59,310 nt of DNA from Nostoc sp. CCCryo 231-06 (GCA_023522315.1 JAHCSU010000290.1:1-59310); one strand, 5' to 3'; counted from the first letter of the stretch, positions 37,664 through 47,406 are shown. Numbers and translations are program-made. The notes: generated from the sequence alone by a model not told the origin.

Positions 37664-37757
37664 CCGCTCAATAATCCGGGGTAAATCGCTCAGTGACAAG
37701 GCTCAAATGGCATAAACTCGTTCCTGAACTGGTAGTTCGCCCCGATTTATTGAGCGG
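37664..37757 (+). repeat. 94-bp repeat with inverted ends, left copy
   Basis: It begins ccgctcaataatccgggg and ends ccccgatttattgagcgg, an almost perfect inverted pair. A same-orientation copy of equal length with few differences lies at 40639-40732. The two flank the IS4-type remnant and the second RTX gene. Confidence 0.88.
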
Positions 37758-37770
37758 ATAGTAATGATGG

Positions 37771-37920
37771 ATGAGCAGAACAATCAAAATTATCGTTCAC
37801 AAAGTCGTTACTGACCGTCCCGCACGCAGGGAACCACGAGTTCAAAAACGCCGCCCCAAAGCTTACCCCTTCATGACAAAACCTCGACAAGAATTACGTA
37901 AACAACTGCAAACTTCTTAA
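37771..37920 (+). pseudogene. 3' remnant of an IS4-type transposase
   Basis: Forty-nine codons ending VVTDRPARREPRVQKRRPKA... then MTKPRQELRKQLQTS and stop. This is a C-terminal tail of the kind I recall for cyanobacterial IS4-family transposases. All upstream catalytic sequence is missing; the left 94-bp repeat lies 13 bases before it. It is a dead fragment. Confidence 0.6.
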
Positions 37921-37958
37921 TTGGCAACTGTTTCCGCTTTTCTTAGTACCATTTGTCT

Positions 37959-40499
37959 TTAGGCTACAGTGACTTCTAGCGTATAAGAACCAGGATTAAA
38001 AGAGCCAGAATTGAAAGTCCCGCCATTTTGCGGGAAGTAATCAAAATCACTTACTGAAATGGAGTAAGTACCTGCCCCTAGTGAAGCGGTGATTGATTGA
38101 GAAGTACTAGAACTCTGTAAGTTCTCGGCACTATTAAATAGGCCGAGAACTGGAAAGAGACCGTTATAATTCGACGTGCTGATAGTCACAGTTCCTGGGT
38201 TGGCTAAAGAAAATGTGAAAAAGTCGAAATCAGGATTGTTCCCTGGAAGTGTTGCCAGTTGAGCAGAGGTATTAACTTCTGAACCTGATGTTAAAGTACC
38301 TAGCTTCTCAGCAGTGGCTAGTGTGTTGTTTGTCCCTTGTCGAGCATCTTCTTTCTCGTAGAACAGGAAGTCGTCACTATCAAGCCTCAGAGGCGATGCT
38401 TGCACAACACCAACGAGTTCATCTAGCTCTCCCCCTGAGTTGTCCAGAAATACCCTTGTATCGGCTCCCACAGTCTGCAAGCGATAGTCTGCCAGTGTTC
38501 CTTTGATCTGGATTGTATCCTCGTTGGAGTTGAAGCCACTGATGGTAGCGTAGTCTGCAAAACCACTACTTCCACTGTTGTTATCGTCATAAAAGACATT
38601 AGTAGCATCTCCAAGTAAGAACTGATCTTCCCCAGTCCCTCCAGTTAGGGTATCAACCTCCCCTAATCCAGGAGAATCAGAACCGTTAGTATCAACGCCT
38701 ATGAGGACATCATTTCCAGGCCCTCCAAAGAGAGTGTCATTGCCGACCCCGCCACGGAGGGTGTCATCGCCTTCTCCTCCCTCGACTTGGTCATTGCCAG
38801 CCCCGCCAAATAGGCTGTCATTTCCATCCTCGCCCAAGACGAGGTCATTACCTTCCTGACCATCAAGAAAGTCATCGCCATCCCCACCAAGCAAGGTGTC
38901 ATTGCCGCCTCTGCCAAAGAGGGTATCACTGCTGCCTCCTCCAATCAGGGAGTCGTTAAAACTAGAACCAAAGACTTGCTCGATATTGAACAGGACATCA
39001 TTCCCATCTCCCCCACTGGCAGTTCCAGTGCCAAGGTCAACGGTGACTCCGGCAGTGGCATTTAAATAATCAGCAGTATCAACGCCATCTCCACCAAAGA
39101 GTTGGTCATCCCCGCCTCCACCTTGGAGTTGGTCATTGTCACTTCCACCAAGCAGAATGTCATTGCCGCTGCCGCCTAGCAGGGTATCATTGCCTTCTCT
39201 ACTAATGAGAGTGTCACTCCCGTCCTCACCAAAGAGTTGGTCATTGCCAACCCCACCAAGCAGAATGTCAGTGCCGCTACCGCCAAGCAGGGAGTCATTG
39301 CCGTTCCCGCCATTGATAAAGTCGTCGTTAGTCCCGCCAAGGATGGTGTCATTGCCGTTATCGCCAAAGAGGCGGTCATTACCAGCCCCACCATTGAGAG
39401 AGTCATTCCCGTCCCCACCACTGAGGAAGAAGTCATTGCCAGCTCCGCCAAGGAGGGTGTCATTGAACCTAGAACCAACGAATCTTTCAATCTCCAACAG
39501 GACATCATTCCTGCCCTGCCCTGTAGCGGTTCCAGTGGCAAGGTTAATTGTGACTCCGGCAGTGGCACTGAAATAATCAGCAGTATCAACACCAGCTCCA
39601 CCCAAGAGTCGGTTATTGCCAGTCCCACCACGCAAGGTGTCATTGCCAGCCCCACCACGGACAATATCGTTGCCTTCCTCGCCATCAAGCAGGTCATCGC
39701 CAACTCCACCATCAAGCAGGTCATTGCCACCTCTACCAAAGAGGGTGTCATTACCGCGCCCGCCAGTTAGGGAATCGTTGAAACCAGAACCAAAGACTTG
39801 TTCGATATTAAATAGGACATCATTCCCAGCCCCTCCACTGGCAGTTCCAGTCGCTAGGTTAACGGTGACACCAGCAGTGGTATTTGAATAGTCAGCAGTA
39901 TCATTGCCAGTCCCACCAAAGATTTGGTCATCCCCGTCCCCTCCTTCGAGTCGGTCATTGCCAGTCCCGCCAAGGAGGATGTCATCGCCAGCCTCGCCAA
40001 TCAAGCTGTCATTGCCAGCCTCGCCATCAATCTGGTCATCGCCAGCCCCGCCATTGAGCGTGTCAACCCCTTCCCCGCCAAAGAGTTGGTCTTTACCGTC
40101 TTCTCCAGCGAGTCGGTCATTTCCGTCCCCGCCTTCGAGAAGGTCATTGCCAGTTCCAGCAAGGAAAGCATCATTACCGGACCCACCAAGCAGGGTGTCG
40201 TCACCGCCTCTGCCAAGGAGTTGATCGTCCCCCTCCTCGCCATCGAGAAGGTCATTGCCAGATCCACCAAGGAGGATATCATCGCCGAACCCACCAAGCA
40301 GGGTGTTCTCGCCGTCCTCACCATTGAGAAGGTCATTGCCGTCCTCGCCATTAAGCGAGTCATTGCCAGCCCCACCCAAGAGGTCATCATTGCCGCCCCG
40401 ACCAAAGAGGTTGTCATCACCGCCCTGACCAAGGATAGCGTCATTCTCAAACGTGCCAATTAGAGTGTTATTCTTGTTGTCTCCAATAAGGTCTGCCAT
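37959..40499 (-). CDS. RTX calcium-binding protein with PPC-like C-terminal domain
   Basis: An 846-residue protein. Residues about 1-640 are almost unbroken GGxGNDxLxGxx nonapeptides that bind Ca2+ in known RTX proteins. They are interrupted by three copies of a [21 protein letters not shown]...VFGSxFND module. A linker (about 640-720) leads to a bacterial pre-peptidase C-terminal-like beta domain (about 725-846: [34 protein letters not shown]). There is no signal peptide; export by a type I system is likely. It is flanked by 94-bp direct repeats, which hints at mobility. No peptidase domain is present. Confidence 0.88.
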   Translation of the reverse strand: MADLIGDNKNNTLIGTFENDAILGQGGDDNLFGRGGNDDLLGGAGNDSLNGEDGNDLLNGEDGENTLLGGFGDDILLGGSGNDLLDGEEGDDQLLGRGGDDTLLGGSGNDAFLAGTGNDLLEGGDGNDRLAGEDGKDQLFGGEGVDTLNGGAGDDQIDGEAGNDSLIGEAGDDILLGGTGNDRLEGGDGDDQIFGGTGNDTADYSNTTAGVTVNLATGTASGGAGNDVLFNIEQVFGSGFNDSLTGGRGNDTLFGRGGNDLLDGGVGDDLLDGEEGNDIVRGGAGNDTLRGGTGNNRLLGGAGVDTADYFSATAGVTINLATGTATGQGRNDVLLEIERFVGSRFNDTLLGGAGNDFFLSGGDGNDSLNGGAGNDRLFGDNGNDTILGGTNDDFINGGNGNDSLLGGSGTDILLGGVGNDQLFGEDGSDTLISREGNDTLLGGSGNDILLGGSDNDQLQGGGGDDQLFGGDGVDTADYLNATAGVTVDLGTGTASGGDGNDVLFNIEQVFGSSFNDSLIGGGSSDTLFGRGGNDTLLGGDGDDFLDGQEGNDLVLGEDGNDSLFGGAGNDQVEGGEGDDTLRGGVGNDTLFGGPGNDVLIGVDTNGSDSPGLGEVDTLTGGTGEDQFLLGDATNVFYDDNNSGSSGFADYATISGFNSNEDTIQIKGTLADYRLQTVGADTRVFLDNSGGELDELVGVVQASPLRLDSDDFLFYEKEDARQGTNNTLATAEKLGTLTSGSEVNTSAQLATLPGNNPDFDFFTFSLANPGTVTISTSNYNGLFPVLGLFNSAENLQSSSTSQSITASLGAGTYSISVSDFDYFPQNGGTFNSGSFNPGSYTLEVTVA

Positions 40500-40638
40500 A
40501 TCAATCCCCTCGGTTATAAGTTTGATTCAGAGATATTGGCTGGCAGAGGTGTCATCTATGACTAGCCCTGCCAGCAGGGAGAAACCCTAGATAGGTAGTT
40601 CAAACAAATGCAGCATCTACATTAGACTGGTTTCGTAA

Positions 40639-40732
40639 CCGCTCAATAATCCGGGGTAAATCGCTCAGTGACAAGGTTAAAATGGCGTAAACTCGTTCCT
40701 GAACTGGTAGTTAGCCCCGATTTATTGAGCGG
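40639..40732 (+). repeat. 94-bp repeat with inverted ends, right copy
   Basis: A same-orientation partner of 37664-37757. It differs at a handful of positions (for example ggttaaaatggcg against ggctcaaatggca). Confidence 0.88.
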
Positions 40733-40763
40733 ATACCAAAAATCGATAGTAAAAATCTTAACT

Positions 40764-41056
40764 GTAGCGGTTCTCGTTTACGTGAGGTACACCCGTAGGG
40801 GCACAGATGTCACCTGTGTCAACTTAAGCGAAAAGCTGACGGGAGCAATCGCCCTTATCCCCTAACCCCTTCTCGCATTTTGGGAGAAGGGGTATTTAAT
40901 CCTTTACCTCCCCTCTCCCAGGTTGGGAGAGGGGCTGGGGGTGAGGGCAAAACTTGTCGTAAAGTGGGTTTCACCTTAAGTTGACACCAATGGGCATGCC
41001 GTGCCCCTACACCTTGGAATATAATTTTGTACCGCATTTGAATGGGAACCGCTATA
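40764..41056. repeat. 293-bp inverted-repeat element (agcggttc family, copy 3)
   Basis: Outer ends gtagcggttctcgttta and aatgggaaccgctata; the second-layer pair gtaggggcac/gtgcccctac is also intact. It is longer than its relatives because another element has inserted (see 40816-40987). Confidence 0.75.
40816..40987. repeat. 172-bp element nested in the agcggttc element
   Basis: It has perfect 13-bp terminal inverted repeats gtgtcaacttaag/cttaagttgacac. The inside holds the C-rich stem sequence ctcccctctcccag/ctgggagagggg type common in cyanobacterial spacers. Confidence 0.75.
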
Positions 41057-41167
41057 TTGACAAATGCCCAAAATAGCCAAGTGGGCAATGTCTACCACTG
41101 CCAAAGACTTCAATTTTAATACCTCTAAGATTGCCCACCCTACAAAATAGCAAAATATCAGAAAAAG

Positions 41168-41542
41168 TTAATTTTTCCGTTCACCCTTTTCCAAAGCTTG
41201 TTTTACTAAATCATCACTGACATTAGTTACACCCTCAGTCTTAGAATTCCCAACTTCTTTGGCTAACTCCATATAATCGTCAGGATTACCAGTTGGTTGC
41301 GCTTGAGTTATTGTCTCTTGTGGTTTAGAGATTTGATATTTAGGTGCAGTGGCTGCTTCGGCTGCTGCTGCGCCTTCACCTGTGCGATCAACTTCACTAA
41401 CGCTGAATTTTTGTGCAGTTGCATAATCAGCATCAAAATCGACCTTTGGCGCTTTTTCTTCACCACTAGCTATGCTTTCGGCAGCTAATTGGGCATTATG
41501 GGTGGAAGCTTCATTAACATTGGGCTTTACTTCATCAGGCAT
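41168..41542 (-). CDS. Hypothetical acidic protein
   Basis: A 124-residue, Ala/Glu-rich, likely poorly structured soluble protein starting MPDEVKPNVNEAS. An earlier frame start at 41590 adds 16 residues with a less likely look. I do not recognise the family. It is divergent from the HCP gene with a 223-base gap, so the two may share control; a link to carotenoid proteins is only a guess. Confidence 0.6.
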   Translation of the reverse strand: MPDEVKPNVNEASTHNAQLAAESIASGEEKAPKVDFDADYATAQKFSVSEVDRTGEGAAAAEAATAPKYQISKPQETITQAQPTGNPDDYMELAKEVGNSKTEGVTNVSDDLVKQALEKGERKN

Positions 41543-41765
41543 AATTAAAATCCTTACTTTAAATTTTTTATTGCTTACTTGAAAGAGCATAACAAAGTCA
41601 TGAGCTACTTTCCTTGCTCCCTTGGGAGAGACTTTACCTCTATTAAAAGATAGATTAAAGCTGCAATTGGCAATTAATATAACTCTTTCTCTCGATAGTA
41701 GAAGCTGATGCTCAAACTTTGGTAAGCCTTAGTTTGGCCTGTAAAATTTCTTTGGAAATAAAATT

Positions 41766-42296
41766 ATGACTGCAAGTTACGATAAAACTATTTCTCAAGC
41801 CCAGAGCAATGAATCTCAAAAATTGGTAGATGCGTTTAACAATTTAGATACCGATGCAAAATTAGCCTGGTTCTATTTGGTTTATAAAAAAATGGGTGAT
41901 TCTATCACCCCAGCTGCTCCTGCTGCGGCGGAACCTGAGTTAGCACCACTTCTGCTAGGAGACTATTTTGAGTTATCAGATGAGCAGCAACTAGATATTA
42001 TGCGGGATATAGTTAACCGCAAAGATACAGAATATTCCCGTGCTTATGGGGCGATAAAAGAAAACAATCAGCTGTTAGTTTGGTATGCTTGGGCAGTAGC
42101 TATGGGGGATACGGTGGTTGACTTACCAGGTAGCTACCAGCCAACTAAGGCAATTAATGATCTGGTTTCGCAGATTGAAAAATTAGATTTTGACGAGCAA
42201 ATTTCGGTGTTTCGGACAATAGCTGGTGAAGTGGGTTACACCGATGTTAAGCCAATTGAGACGCAAGCAGAAACTGGAAAAACGTCAAGTTTGTAA
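41766..42296 (+). CDS. Helical carotenoid protein (OCP N-terminal-domain homologue)
   Basis: A 176-residue all-helical protein matching the OCP N-terminal carotenoid-binding domain: KLAWFYLVYKKMGDSITPAAP, LAPLLLGDYFELSDEQQLDIMRDI, DTEYSRAYG, LLVWYAWAVAMGDTVVDLP, LDFDEQISVFRTIAGEVGY. The Tyr in LVYKKMG and the Trp in LLVWYAW sit where OCP has its carotenoid-contacting Tyr44 and Trp110. HCPs bind ketocarotenoids and quench singlet oxygen or phycobilisome energy, depending on clade; I cannot assign the clade. A 25-residue C-terminal tail (KPIETQAETG...) lacks the OCP linker and C-terminal domain. Confidence 0.92.
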   Translation: MTASYDKTISQAQSNESQKLVDAFNNLDTDAKLAWFYLVYKKMGDSITPAAPAAAEPELAPLLLGDYFELSDEQQLDIMRDIVNRKDTEYSRAYGAIKENNQLLVWYAWAVAMGDTVVDLPGSYQPTKAINDLVSQIEKLDFDEQISVFRTIAGEVGYTDVKPIETQAETGKTSSL

Positions 42297-42386
42297 TCGG
42301 GACTGGCGACTAGTACCGCAAGGCGGAAGTTAAAAGTCAGACATGCTTTAATTTTGGGCTTTCTGGCTGTTTTGAACAGTTATCAG

Positions 42387-42537
42387 TTAACGTGAGTTCG
42401 ACAAGTACTTTTTTGACCTCTCCCCCAACCCCTCTCCGACACGGAGAGGGGAGCAAAAAGTGTAATTTTTCGTTACTCCTCCCTCGCCTTGTAGGAGAGT
42501 GAGGTTAGGAGGGAGAGGTTCATCGAATTGACGTTAA
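42387..42537. repeat. 151-bp element with imperfect terminal inverted repeats
   Basis: The ends ttaacgtgagttcgac and atcgaattgacgttaa match in inverse at about 13 of 16 positions. The inside has ctctcccccaacccctctcc stem sequence. It lies between the HCP gene and the stop of the ABC ATPase gene. Confidence 0.55.
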
Positions 42538-42542
42538 TTAAG

Positions 42543-43307
42543 TTATGATACAGCAAAGTTACTCAAGTCAGATGGTGCCAGATTAGAGTGTACTACTTGA
42601 CCATCACGGAACCAAACGATGCGCTGGGTTTGACGAGCAACTTCTGGTTCATGAGTTACCATGACAACGGTAATTCCACTAGCATTGAGTTCGCTAAAAA
42701 TATCTAAGACTTCTTGGGTTGTGCGCGAATCAAGTGCGCCTGTAGGTTCATCGGCTAAGAGTACCACAGGACGATTAACGATCGCCCGCGCGATCGCTAC
42801 TCGTTGTTGTTGTCCACCAGATAGTTGAGTTGGTTTGTTGTTGAGGCGATTTGCTAAACCGACTCTTGTCAATGCAACTATTGCGCGATCGCTTCTTTCT
42901 TTTTGGTTCACACTAGCATACACCATTGGCAACATCACGTTTTCTAGCGCTGTTAGTTGGGACAATAGGTGGAATTGTTGGAACACAAACCCCAGCTTTT
43001 TATTACGGATGTGTGCTAATGAGCGATCGTCCATTTGGGCTACATCGAGGTTATCTAAATAATAATGTCCGTCTGTGGGACGGTCGAGACAACCGATAAT
43101 ATTCATGGCTGTGGATTTACCAGAACCAGAGGGGCCCATGATTGCACAATATTCGCCCTGTTCCACAATTAGGTTGACATCATTCAACGCTCGTACTTCT
43201 GTTTCACCACTACCATAAATTTTAAAAATGTTTTCTAGTCGAATGATTGCTGGTTTCGGTACAGGATTAGGAACCAGGGAATCGGTAATTGTAATAGTGT
43301 TTGCCAT
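42543..43307 (-). CDS. MacB/DevA-type ABC exporter ATPase
   Basis: A 254-residue ABC ATPase from the ATG giving [10 protein letters not shown]: Walker [14 protein letters not shown]-loop VFQQFHLL, signature [15 protein letters not shown], Walker [12 protein letters not shown] and H-switch VTHEPEV. It belongs to the MacB/LolD/DevA subfamily. The fusion protein and permease of a matching exporter are encoded divergently about 1 kb away (44301-47003), so the three likely form one complex. An open stretch upstream to 43424 is not needed. Confidence 0.9.
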   Translation of the reverse strand: MANTITITDSLVPNPVPKPAIIRLENIFKIYGSGETEVRALNDVNLIVEQGEYCAIMGPSGSGKSTAMNIIGCLDRPTDGHYYLDNLDVAQMDDRSLAHIRNKKLGFVFQQFHLLSQLTALENVMLPMVYASVNQKERSDRAIVALTRVGLANRLNNKPTQLSGGQQQRVAIARAIVNRPVVLLADEPTGALDSRTTQEVLDIFSELNASGITVVMVTHEPEVARQTQRIVWFRDGQVVHSNLAPSDLSNFAVS

Positions 43308-44300
43308 AAGGAGATAGATAATCTTGGACTGGGAAGAGAGTAGCTTACCAGTTGTCACTATAGTAACCACCGTTGCTCTAAATATATGCTGTTCAAATTT
43401 AAAATTTCTGTTATGAGTCAGCAATCAGGTGAATTAAGAAAGCAAAATACCTTTTTGCTTGCCCAAAACACTAAAAGGAATGCGCGATCTACTTAAATGA
43501 GAAAGCAAACTGGGGTTTGAGAAAGCAATATGCCTTTTTACTTGCTAAATCTACCGAAATGAGAAAGCAAACTGGGGTTTGAGAAAGCAATATGCCTTTT
43601 TACTTGCTGAATCTACCGAAATGAGAAAGCAAACTGGGGTTTGAGAAAGCATTTAGTTTAAATGCTTTCTCATTTCGGTATTTTGTTTATTAAATTCGAC
43701 TTTATTTGTTTTTTAAATGAAGTAACTAGGTATAATTATTGATTTGACGACAAGCCCGGAGTCTCCGGCTTTGCGCTTTGCGTCTACGTCAAGCATAATG
43801 CTTCAATACTGCAAGCCGAGTATCCTAAATATTGTGGCTTCTTTGGTGCAACAGTAGCGATGCCTGCGGTGGTCACTGAGCTTGCCGAAGTGTGGGCTAC
43901 GCCTACGCTAAAAATGTACAAATTAGAAGCAAGCCGGGGTGTCAAATAACAATGTGGCTAAAGTCACCCATTCAGGTGAAGCCATACAGACATGTTACGC
44001 TTATTATGAAGTAAGATTAAGCAACTGTGAAGCTAACTATGCGTCTAGTTGTTAGTTTATTAACTAAAAATTTAATCCAAAAATTTTAACAACTCCGCAT
44101 TCCTGCACCTGTCCTTTAATATTTATGTCCGCTCAATTAACCATAGTTAAGAGGAACCCCCAACCACTCTCCACAAGCGCAGAGGGGAGCAAAAGCGCAG
44201 CTGTTTGCTATTTGGGGTGGTTTTACTATGGGCAATTCGATGGACATGATCATATAACTACAGGCTACTTTCATAAAGCAAGATTTATAGGCTTATAGAT
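43308..44300. other. 993-base divergent region with repeats
   Basis: No gene is seen. It holds the 62-bp tandem array (43499-43680). A cluster of short repeats at about 43755-43910 includes gtgggctacgcctacgc sequence related to the 29-bp family. It lies between the ATPase gene and the fusion-protein gene. Confidence 0.55.
43499..43680. repeat. 62-bp tandem repeats capped by an 18-bp inverted repeat
   Basis: Units starting gagaaagcaaactggggttt begin at 43499, 43561 and 43623. The third is cut short and ends with taccgaaatgagaaagca (43614-43631) opposite tgctttctcatttcggta (43663-43680), a perfect 18-bp inverted pair. Inside it lies a tight 13-bp stem (43643-43671). Confidence 0.9.
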
Positions 44301-45767
44301 ATGGCTACGCACATAGAAATTCCTGTTGTTGGCAAAGTTAAATATCCATTACGCTGGCTGATGGGGCTGATCGCAGGGGGTGTCTTGGTTGTTGGTACCA
44401 CAACCTACACCTTGGTAAATCAAGGGACAAATAAAGAAGACATTGCTCAATTGACTGTGCCAGTAGCAGCGAAAAACGTCACCTTGCGGATTACAGCTAG
44501 TGGCAAAGTCGTGCCAGTTCAGAGTGTAAATATTAGCCCAAAGAACCCTGGAGTGCTGTCGCAATTATATGTGGAACAAGGCGATCGCGTTCAACAAGGG
44601 CAAATTCTCGCTCGTATGGATAGCGCAGGTATTGAGGCTCAAAGAAGCCAGTACCGTGCTAACTTAGCCCAAAGTCAAGCGCAACTAGCCCAAGCCGTTG
44701 CTGGTAGTCGTCCTCAAGAAATTGCTCAAGCAAGGGCCCGGTTAGCACAAGCTCAAGCCCAGCTAGCACAAGCTCAAGCTGGTAATCGTCCCCAAGAGAT
44801 TGCTCAATCTCAATCCCAAGTGGATGCGGCTCAAGCTAAGGTGAATTACACCAATGAACAGGTAAAGCGGTATCAATACTTATATAAAGAGGGAGCAGAG
44901 AAAAAACAATTACTCGATCAAGCCATTAGCGAAGACAAAAGTGCTAGAGCTAATTTAGAAGAAGCTAAAAAAAGATTGTCGTTAGTCCAAAGTGGCACTC
45001 GAACTGAGGAAATCGCCCAACGCCAAGCAGCTGTGAATGAAGCACGGGCAGCATTGGTACTGTTGGAAGATGGCACTCGTTCTGAAGAAATTGTCCAGCG
45101 TCAAGCGGCTGTTGCAAGCGCTGAGGCTCAATTGAAGGGTGTGCAAGTGCAGTTAGATGAGACTATTATTCGCGCTCCTCTTTCGGGAATTGTGACGCAA
45201 AAGTATGCTAACGTGGGTGCTTTTGTGACACCTACAACCTCTGCTTCTACTAGTGCATCGGCAACTTCTAGTTCAATTGTCGCCGTAGCACGCGGGTTAG
45301 AAATATTAGCTCAAGTTCCCGAAGCTGATCTTGGCAGAATTAAACCGGGACAGCAGGTGGAAATTGTCGCTGATGCTTATCCTGATCAAGTTTTTAAAGG
45401 TAATGTGCGCCTAATTGCTCCAGAAGCAGTGGTGGAACAAGGTGTGACATCCTTCCAGGTACGGATTGCTCTGAATACTGGTACAGATAAACTGCGTTCT
45501 GGCTTAAATGTGGATCTGACTTTTTTAGGCGATCGCGTCAATAATGCCTTGGTGTTACCAACGGTGTCAATCGTCACCGAAAAGGGTCAAACTGGCGTAC
45601 TTGTACCAGATGCAAAAAATAAACCCCAGTTCCGCGAAGTTACAATTGGGGCCCAAATCCAAAACCAAACTCAGATTTTAGATGGAGTTAAAGAAGGCGA
45701 TCGCGTTTTTGTTAATCCACCCAAAGACTACAAAATTGAGAAGGCGAAAGAACAAAATAATTCGTAA
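44301..45767 (+). CDS. HlyD/DevB-type membrane fusion protein
   Basis: A 488-residue periplasmic adaptor. One N-terminal membrane helix (about 16-38, LRWLMGLIAGGVLVVGTTTY) is followed by the lipoyl half-motif SGKVVPVQSVNISPKNPGVL and a long alpha-hairpin with repeated GxRPQEIAQ-type units (about 130-290). Then come LDETIIRAPLSGIV and the beta-barrel domain. It should connect the permease at 45786 to an outer-membrane TolC-type channel. The alanine/glutamine-rich hairpin is longer than in many relatives because of internal repeats. The permease follows after 18 bases. Confidence 0.92.
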   Translation: MATHIEIPVVGKVKYPLRWLMGLIAGGVLVVGTTTYTLVNQGTNKEDIAQLTVPVAAKNVTLRITASGKVVPVQSVNISPKNPGVLSQLYVEQGDRVQQGQILARMDSAGIEAQRSQYRANLAQSQAQLAQAVAGSRPQEIAQARARLAQAQAQLAQAQAGNRPQEIAQSQSQVDAAQAKVNYTNEQVKRYQYLYKEGAEKKQLLDQAISEDKSARANLEEAKKRLSLVQSGTRTEEIAQRQAAVNEARAALVLLEDGTRSEEIVQRQAAVASAEAQLKGVQVQLDETIIRAPLSGIVTQKYANVGAFVTPTTSASTSASATSSSIVAVARGLEILAQVPEADLGRIKPGQQVEIVADAYPDQVFKGNVRLIAPEAVVEQGVTSFQVRIALNTGTDKLRSGLNVDLTFLGDRVNNALVLPTVSIVTEKGQTGVLVPDAKNKPQFREVTIGAQIQNQTQILDGVKEGDRVFVNPPKDYKIEKAKEQNNS

Positions 45768-45785
45768 TTCGGAATTATATAAGAC

Positions 45786-47003
45786 ATGAATTTTTTAGAA
45801 AGTGTTCAAATGGCAGGGAAAACCCTGCTGTCGAATAAGCTGCGTAGTGCCCTCACGATGTTGGGTATAGTTATTGGCAACGCCTCAGTGATTGCCATGA
45901 TTGGTATTGGCGAAGGTGGGCAAAAATACGTTAACAAACAGCTGGAGTCATTAGGGCCAAATGTGCTATTTGTACTGCCAGGTAATCGAGAAACTCAGCG
46001 TATCTCCTTTGAAGTGCCAAAAACTCTGGTGTTACAAGATGCTGAAGCGATCGCTTCTCAAGTACCAACAGTAGTAGGAGTTGCGCCGGAGTTAAACAGG
46101 AGACAGGTAGTTGTATACCGCAACAGGAACACCGATGTCAACATCATTGGCACAACTCCTAGCTTCCTGTCCGTGCGGGATTTTGAAACTGATAAAGGCA
46201 GGTTTTTCTCTGAGGTAGACATCAAACGAAGTAACCAAGTCGTTGTGCTAGGTGGAGACTTGGCAGTAAAACTATTCGGTAATAGTAACGCCATCGGTCA
46301 ACAATTGCGAGTTGGAAATACCAGCTTTCAAGTGATTGGGACTTTAATAGCCAAAGGTTCCAGCGTGGGAGCAGATTATGATGATGCTGCGCTAATACCA
46401 ATCACAACCTCAGCAAACCGACTTGTGGGAAAGAATTCTCCTTATGGTATCGCCTTAGATTATCTCGTTGCCGCCGCTCGTGATTCAGAGAGCGTGGATG
46501 CAGCAGAGTTTCAAATTACTAATTTACTGCGTCTGCGGCACAAAATTAATGGTGAAGATGATTTTACTCTTCGCTCTCAAAAGGATGCTTTGCAAACTGT
46601 AGGTCAAATCACAGGTGCATTGACAATTATGCTAGCTGCGATCGCAGGGATATCGTTGTTTGTCGGCGGCATTGGTATTATGAATATTATGCTTGTCTCA
46701 GTCACCGAACGCACTCAAGAAATCGGATTGAGAAAAGCGATCGGGGCAACTGAGCAAGATATTTTGCTACAGTTCATCATTGAGGCAGTAATAGTTTCCG
46801 CAGCTGGCGGTTTAGTTGGGACTGCGGTTGGCGTCAGTGGCATTTTATTAGTGGGAGCCTTGACTCCTTTAGAAGCGGCACTTTCTCCAACAGCGATTAC
46901 TATGGCAGTTGGTGTATCTGGTGGTATTGGTTTATTCTTTGGTGTTGTTCCTGCACGTCGCGCTGCTAAACTCGACCCGATTGTGGCCTTGAGAAGTGCT
47001 TAG
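45786..47003 (+). CDS. MacB/DevC-type ABC permease
   Basis: A 405-residue permease with the MacB layout: one N-terminal helix (SALTMLGIVIGNASVIAMIGIG), a large periplasmic core (about 45-270), then three C-terminal helices (TIMLAAIAGISLFVGGIGIMNIMLV, QFIIEAVIVSAAGGLVGTAVG, GVSGGIGLFFGVVPA). The coupling motif is TERTQEIGLRKAIGA. It forms an exporter with the fusion protein just upstream and the ATPase at 42543. DevBCA of Anabaena exports heterocyst glycolipids, but several paralogues exist, so the cargo is open. Confidence 0.93.
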   Translation: MNFLESVQMAGKTLLSNKLRSALTMLGIVIGNASVIAMIGIGEGGQKYVNKQLESLGPNVLFVLPGNRETQRISFEVPKTLVLQDAEAIASQVPTVVGVAPELNRRQVVVYRNRNTDVNIIGTTPSFLSVRDFETDKGRFFSEVDIKRSNQVVVLGGDLAVKLFGNSNAIGQQLRVGNTSFQVIGTLIAKGSSVGADYDDAALIPITTSANRLVGKNSPYGIALDYLVAAARDSESVDAAEFQITNLLRLRHKINGEDDFTLRSQKDALQTVGQITGALTIMLAAIAGISLFVGGIGIMNIMLVSVTERTQEIGLRKAIGATEQDILLQFIIEAVIVSAAGGLVGTAVGVSGILLVGALTPLEAALSPTAITMAVGVSGGIGLFFGVVPARRAAKLDPIVALRSA

Positions 47004-47066
47004 GAAAGTCAATTAAAAAAAATGCAAAACTTCATCCTGTATCTAGCTTCCCTCTTTTTTATAAGG

Positions 47067-47272
47067 CTACGGTGTACACACAAGTGCTGTCCACATACGT
47101 TTCAACTCTTTTACCCACATTTTTATCAGAGTTAAACTGTCATACTTAGCGACATCCCGCCCAGAACTAAAGTTCAGCTATGAGACTCGGAATTCATTCC
47201 GAGGCGGGATAGAAACATAGTGCAAGATTTATTAATGATATGGCTGCGACAAGACTTGTGTGTACACCGTAG
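47067..47272. repeat. 206-bp element with 19-bp perfect terminal inverted repeats
   Basis: It begins ctacggtgtacacacaagt and ends with the exact inverse. The inside has a second palindromic part, with atcccgcc and ggcgggat arms around gactcggaattcattccgag. It is non-coding and fits a MITE. Confidence 0.8.
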
Positions 47273-47376
47273 CCCCGCAAGCGAGGAGGGGATTAAGGGG
47301 TGCGGTGCAATGACTGTGGGAATCACAACTAATTATGCGGACATGATATGAGAGCAAAATTACCAGGAAACACCCT

Positions 47377-47406
47377 AAAAACAAAAAAAACCCGCCATAG
47401 CGGGTT
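47377..47406 (-). terminator. Intrinsic terminator of the PirA-like gene
   Basis: On the minus strand, aacccgc tatg gcgggtt forms a tight GC stem followed by TTTTTTTT. It lies 33 bases after the stop codon. Confidence 0.8.

Larger units (their letters stand above)
40500..41167. other. 668-base repeat-filled spacer
   Basis: It contains the right 94-bp repeat (40639-40732), the third agcggttc element (40764-41056) and an element nested inside it (40816-40987). No gene is supported. Confidence 0.6.

Noticed and set aside
39136..40463. Long open frames in several alternative frames opposite the second RTX gene
   Set aside because: They mirror the regular nonapeptide coding and vanish as soon as the repeat ends. 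The minus-strand RTX frame has the domain content.
43499..43680. Tandem array as a CRISPR
   Set aside because: Units are contiguous 62-bp copies with no unique spacers, and no cas genes are present.
44391..44416. A second GTA-N8-TAC site, in the fusion-protein gene
   Set aside because: It lies inside the coding region with no promoter next to it; the short consensus will occur by chance.
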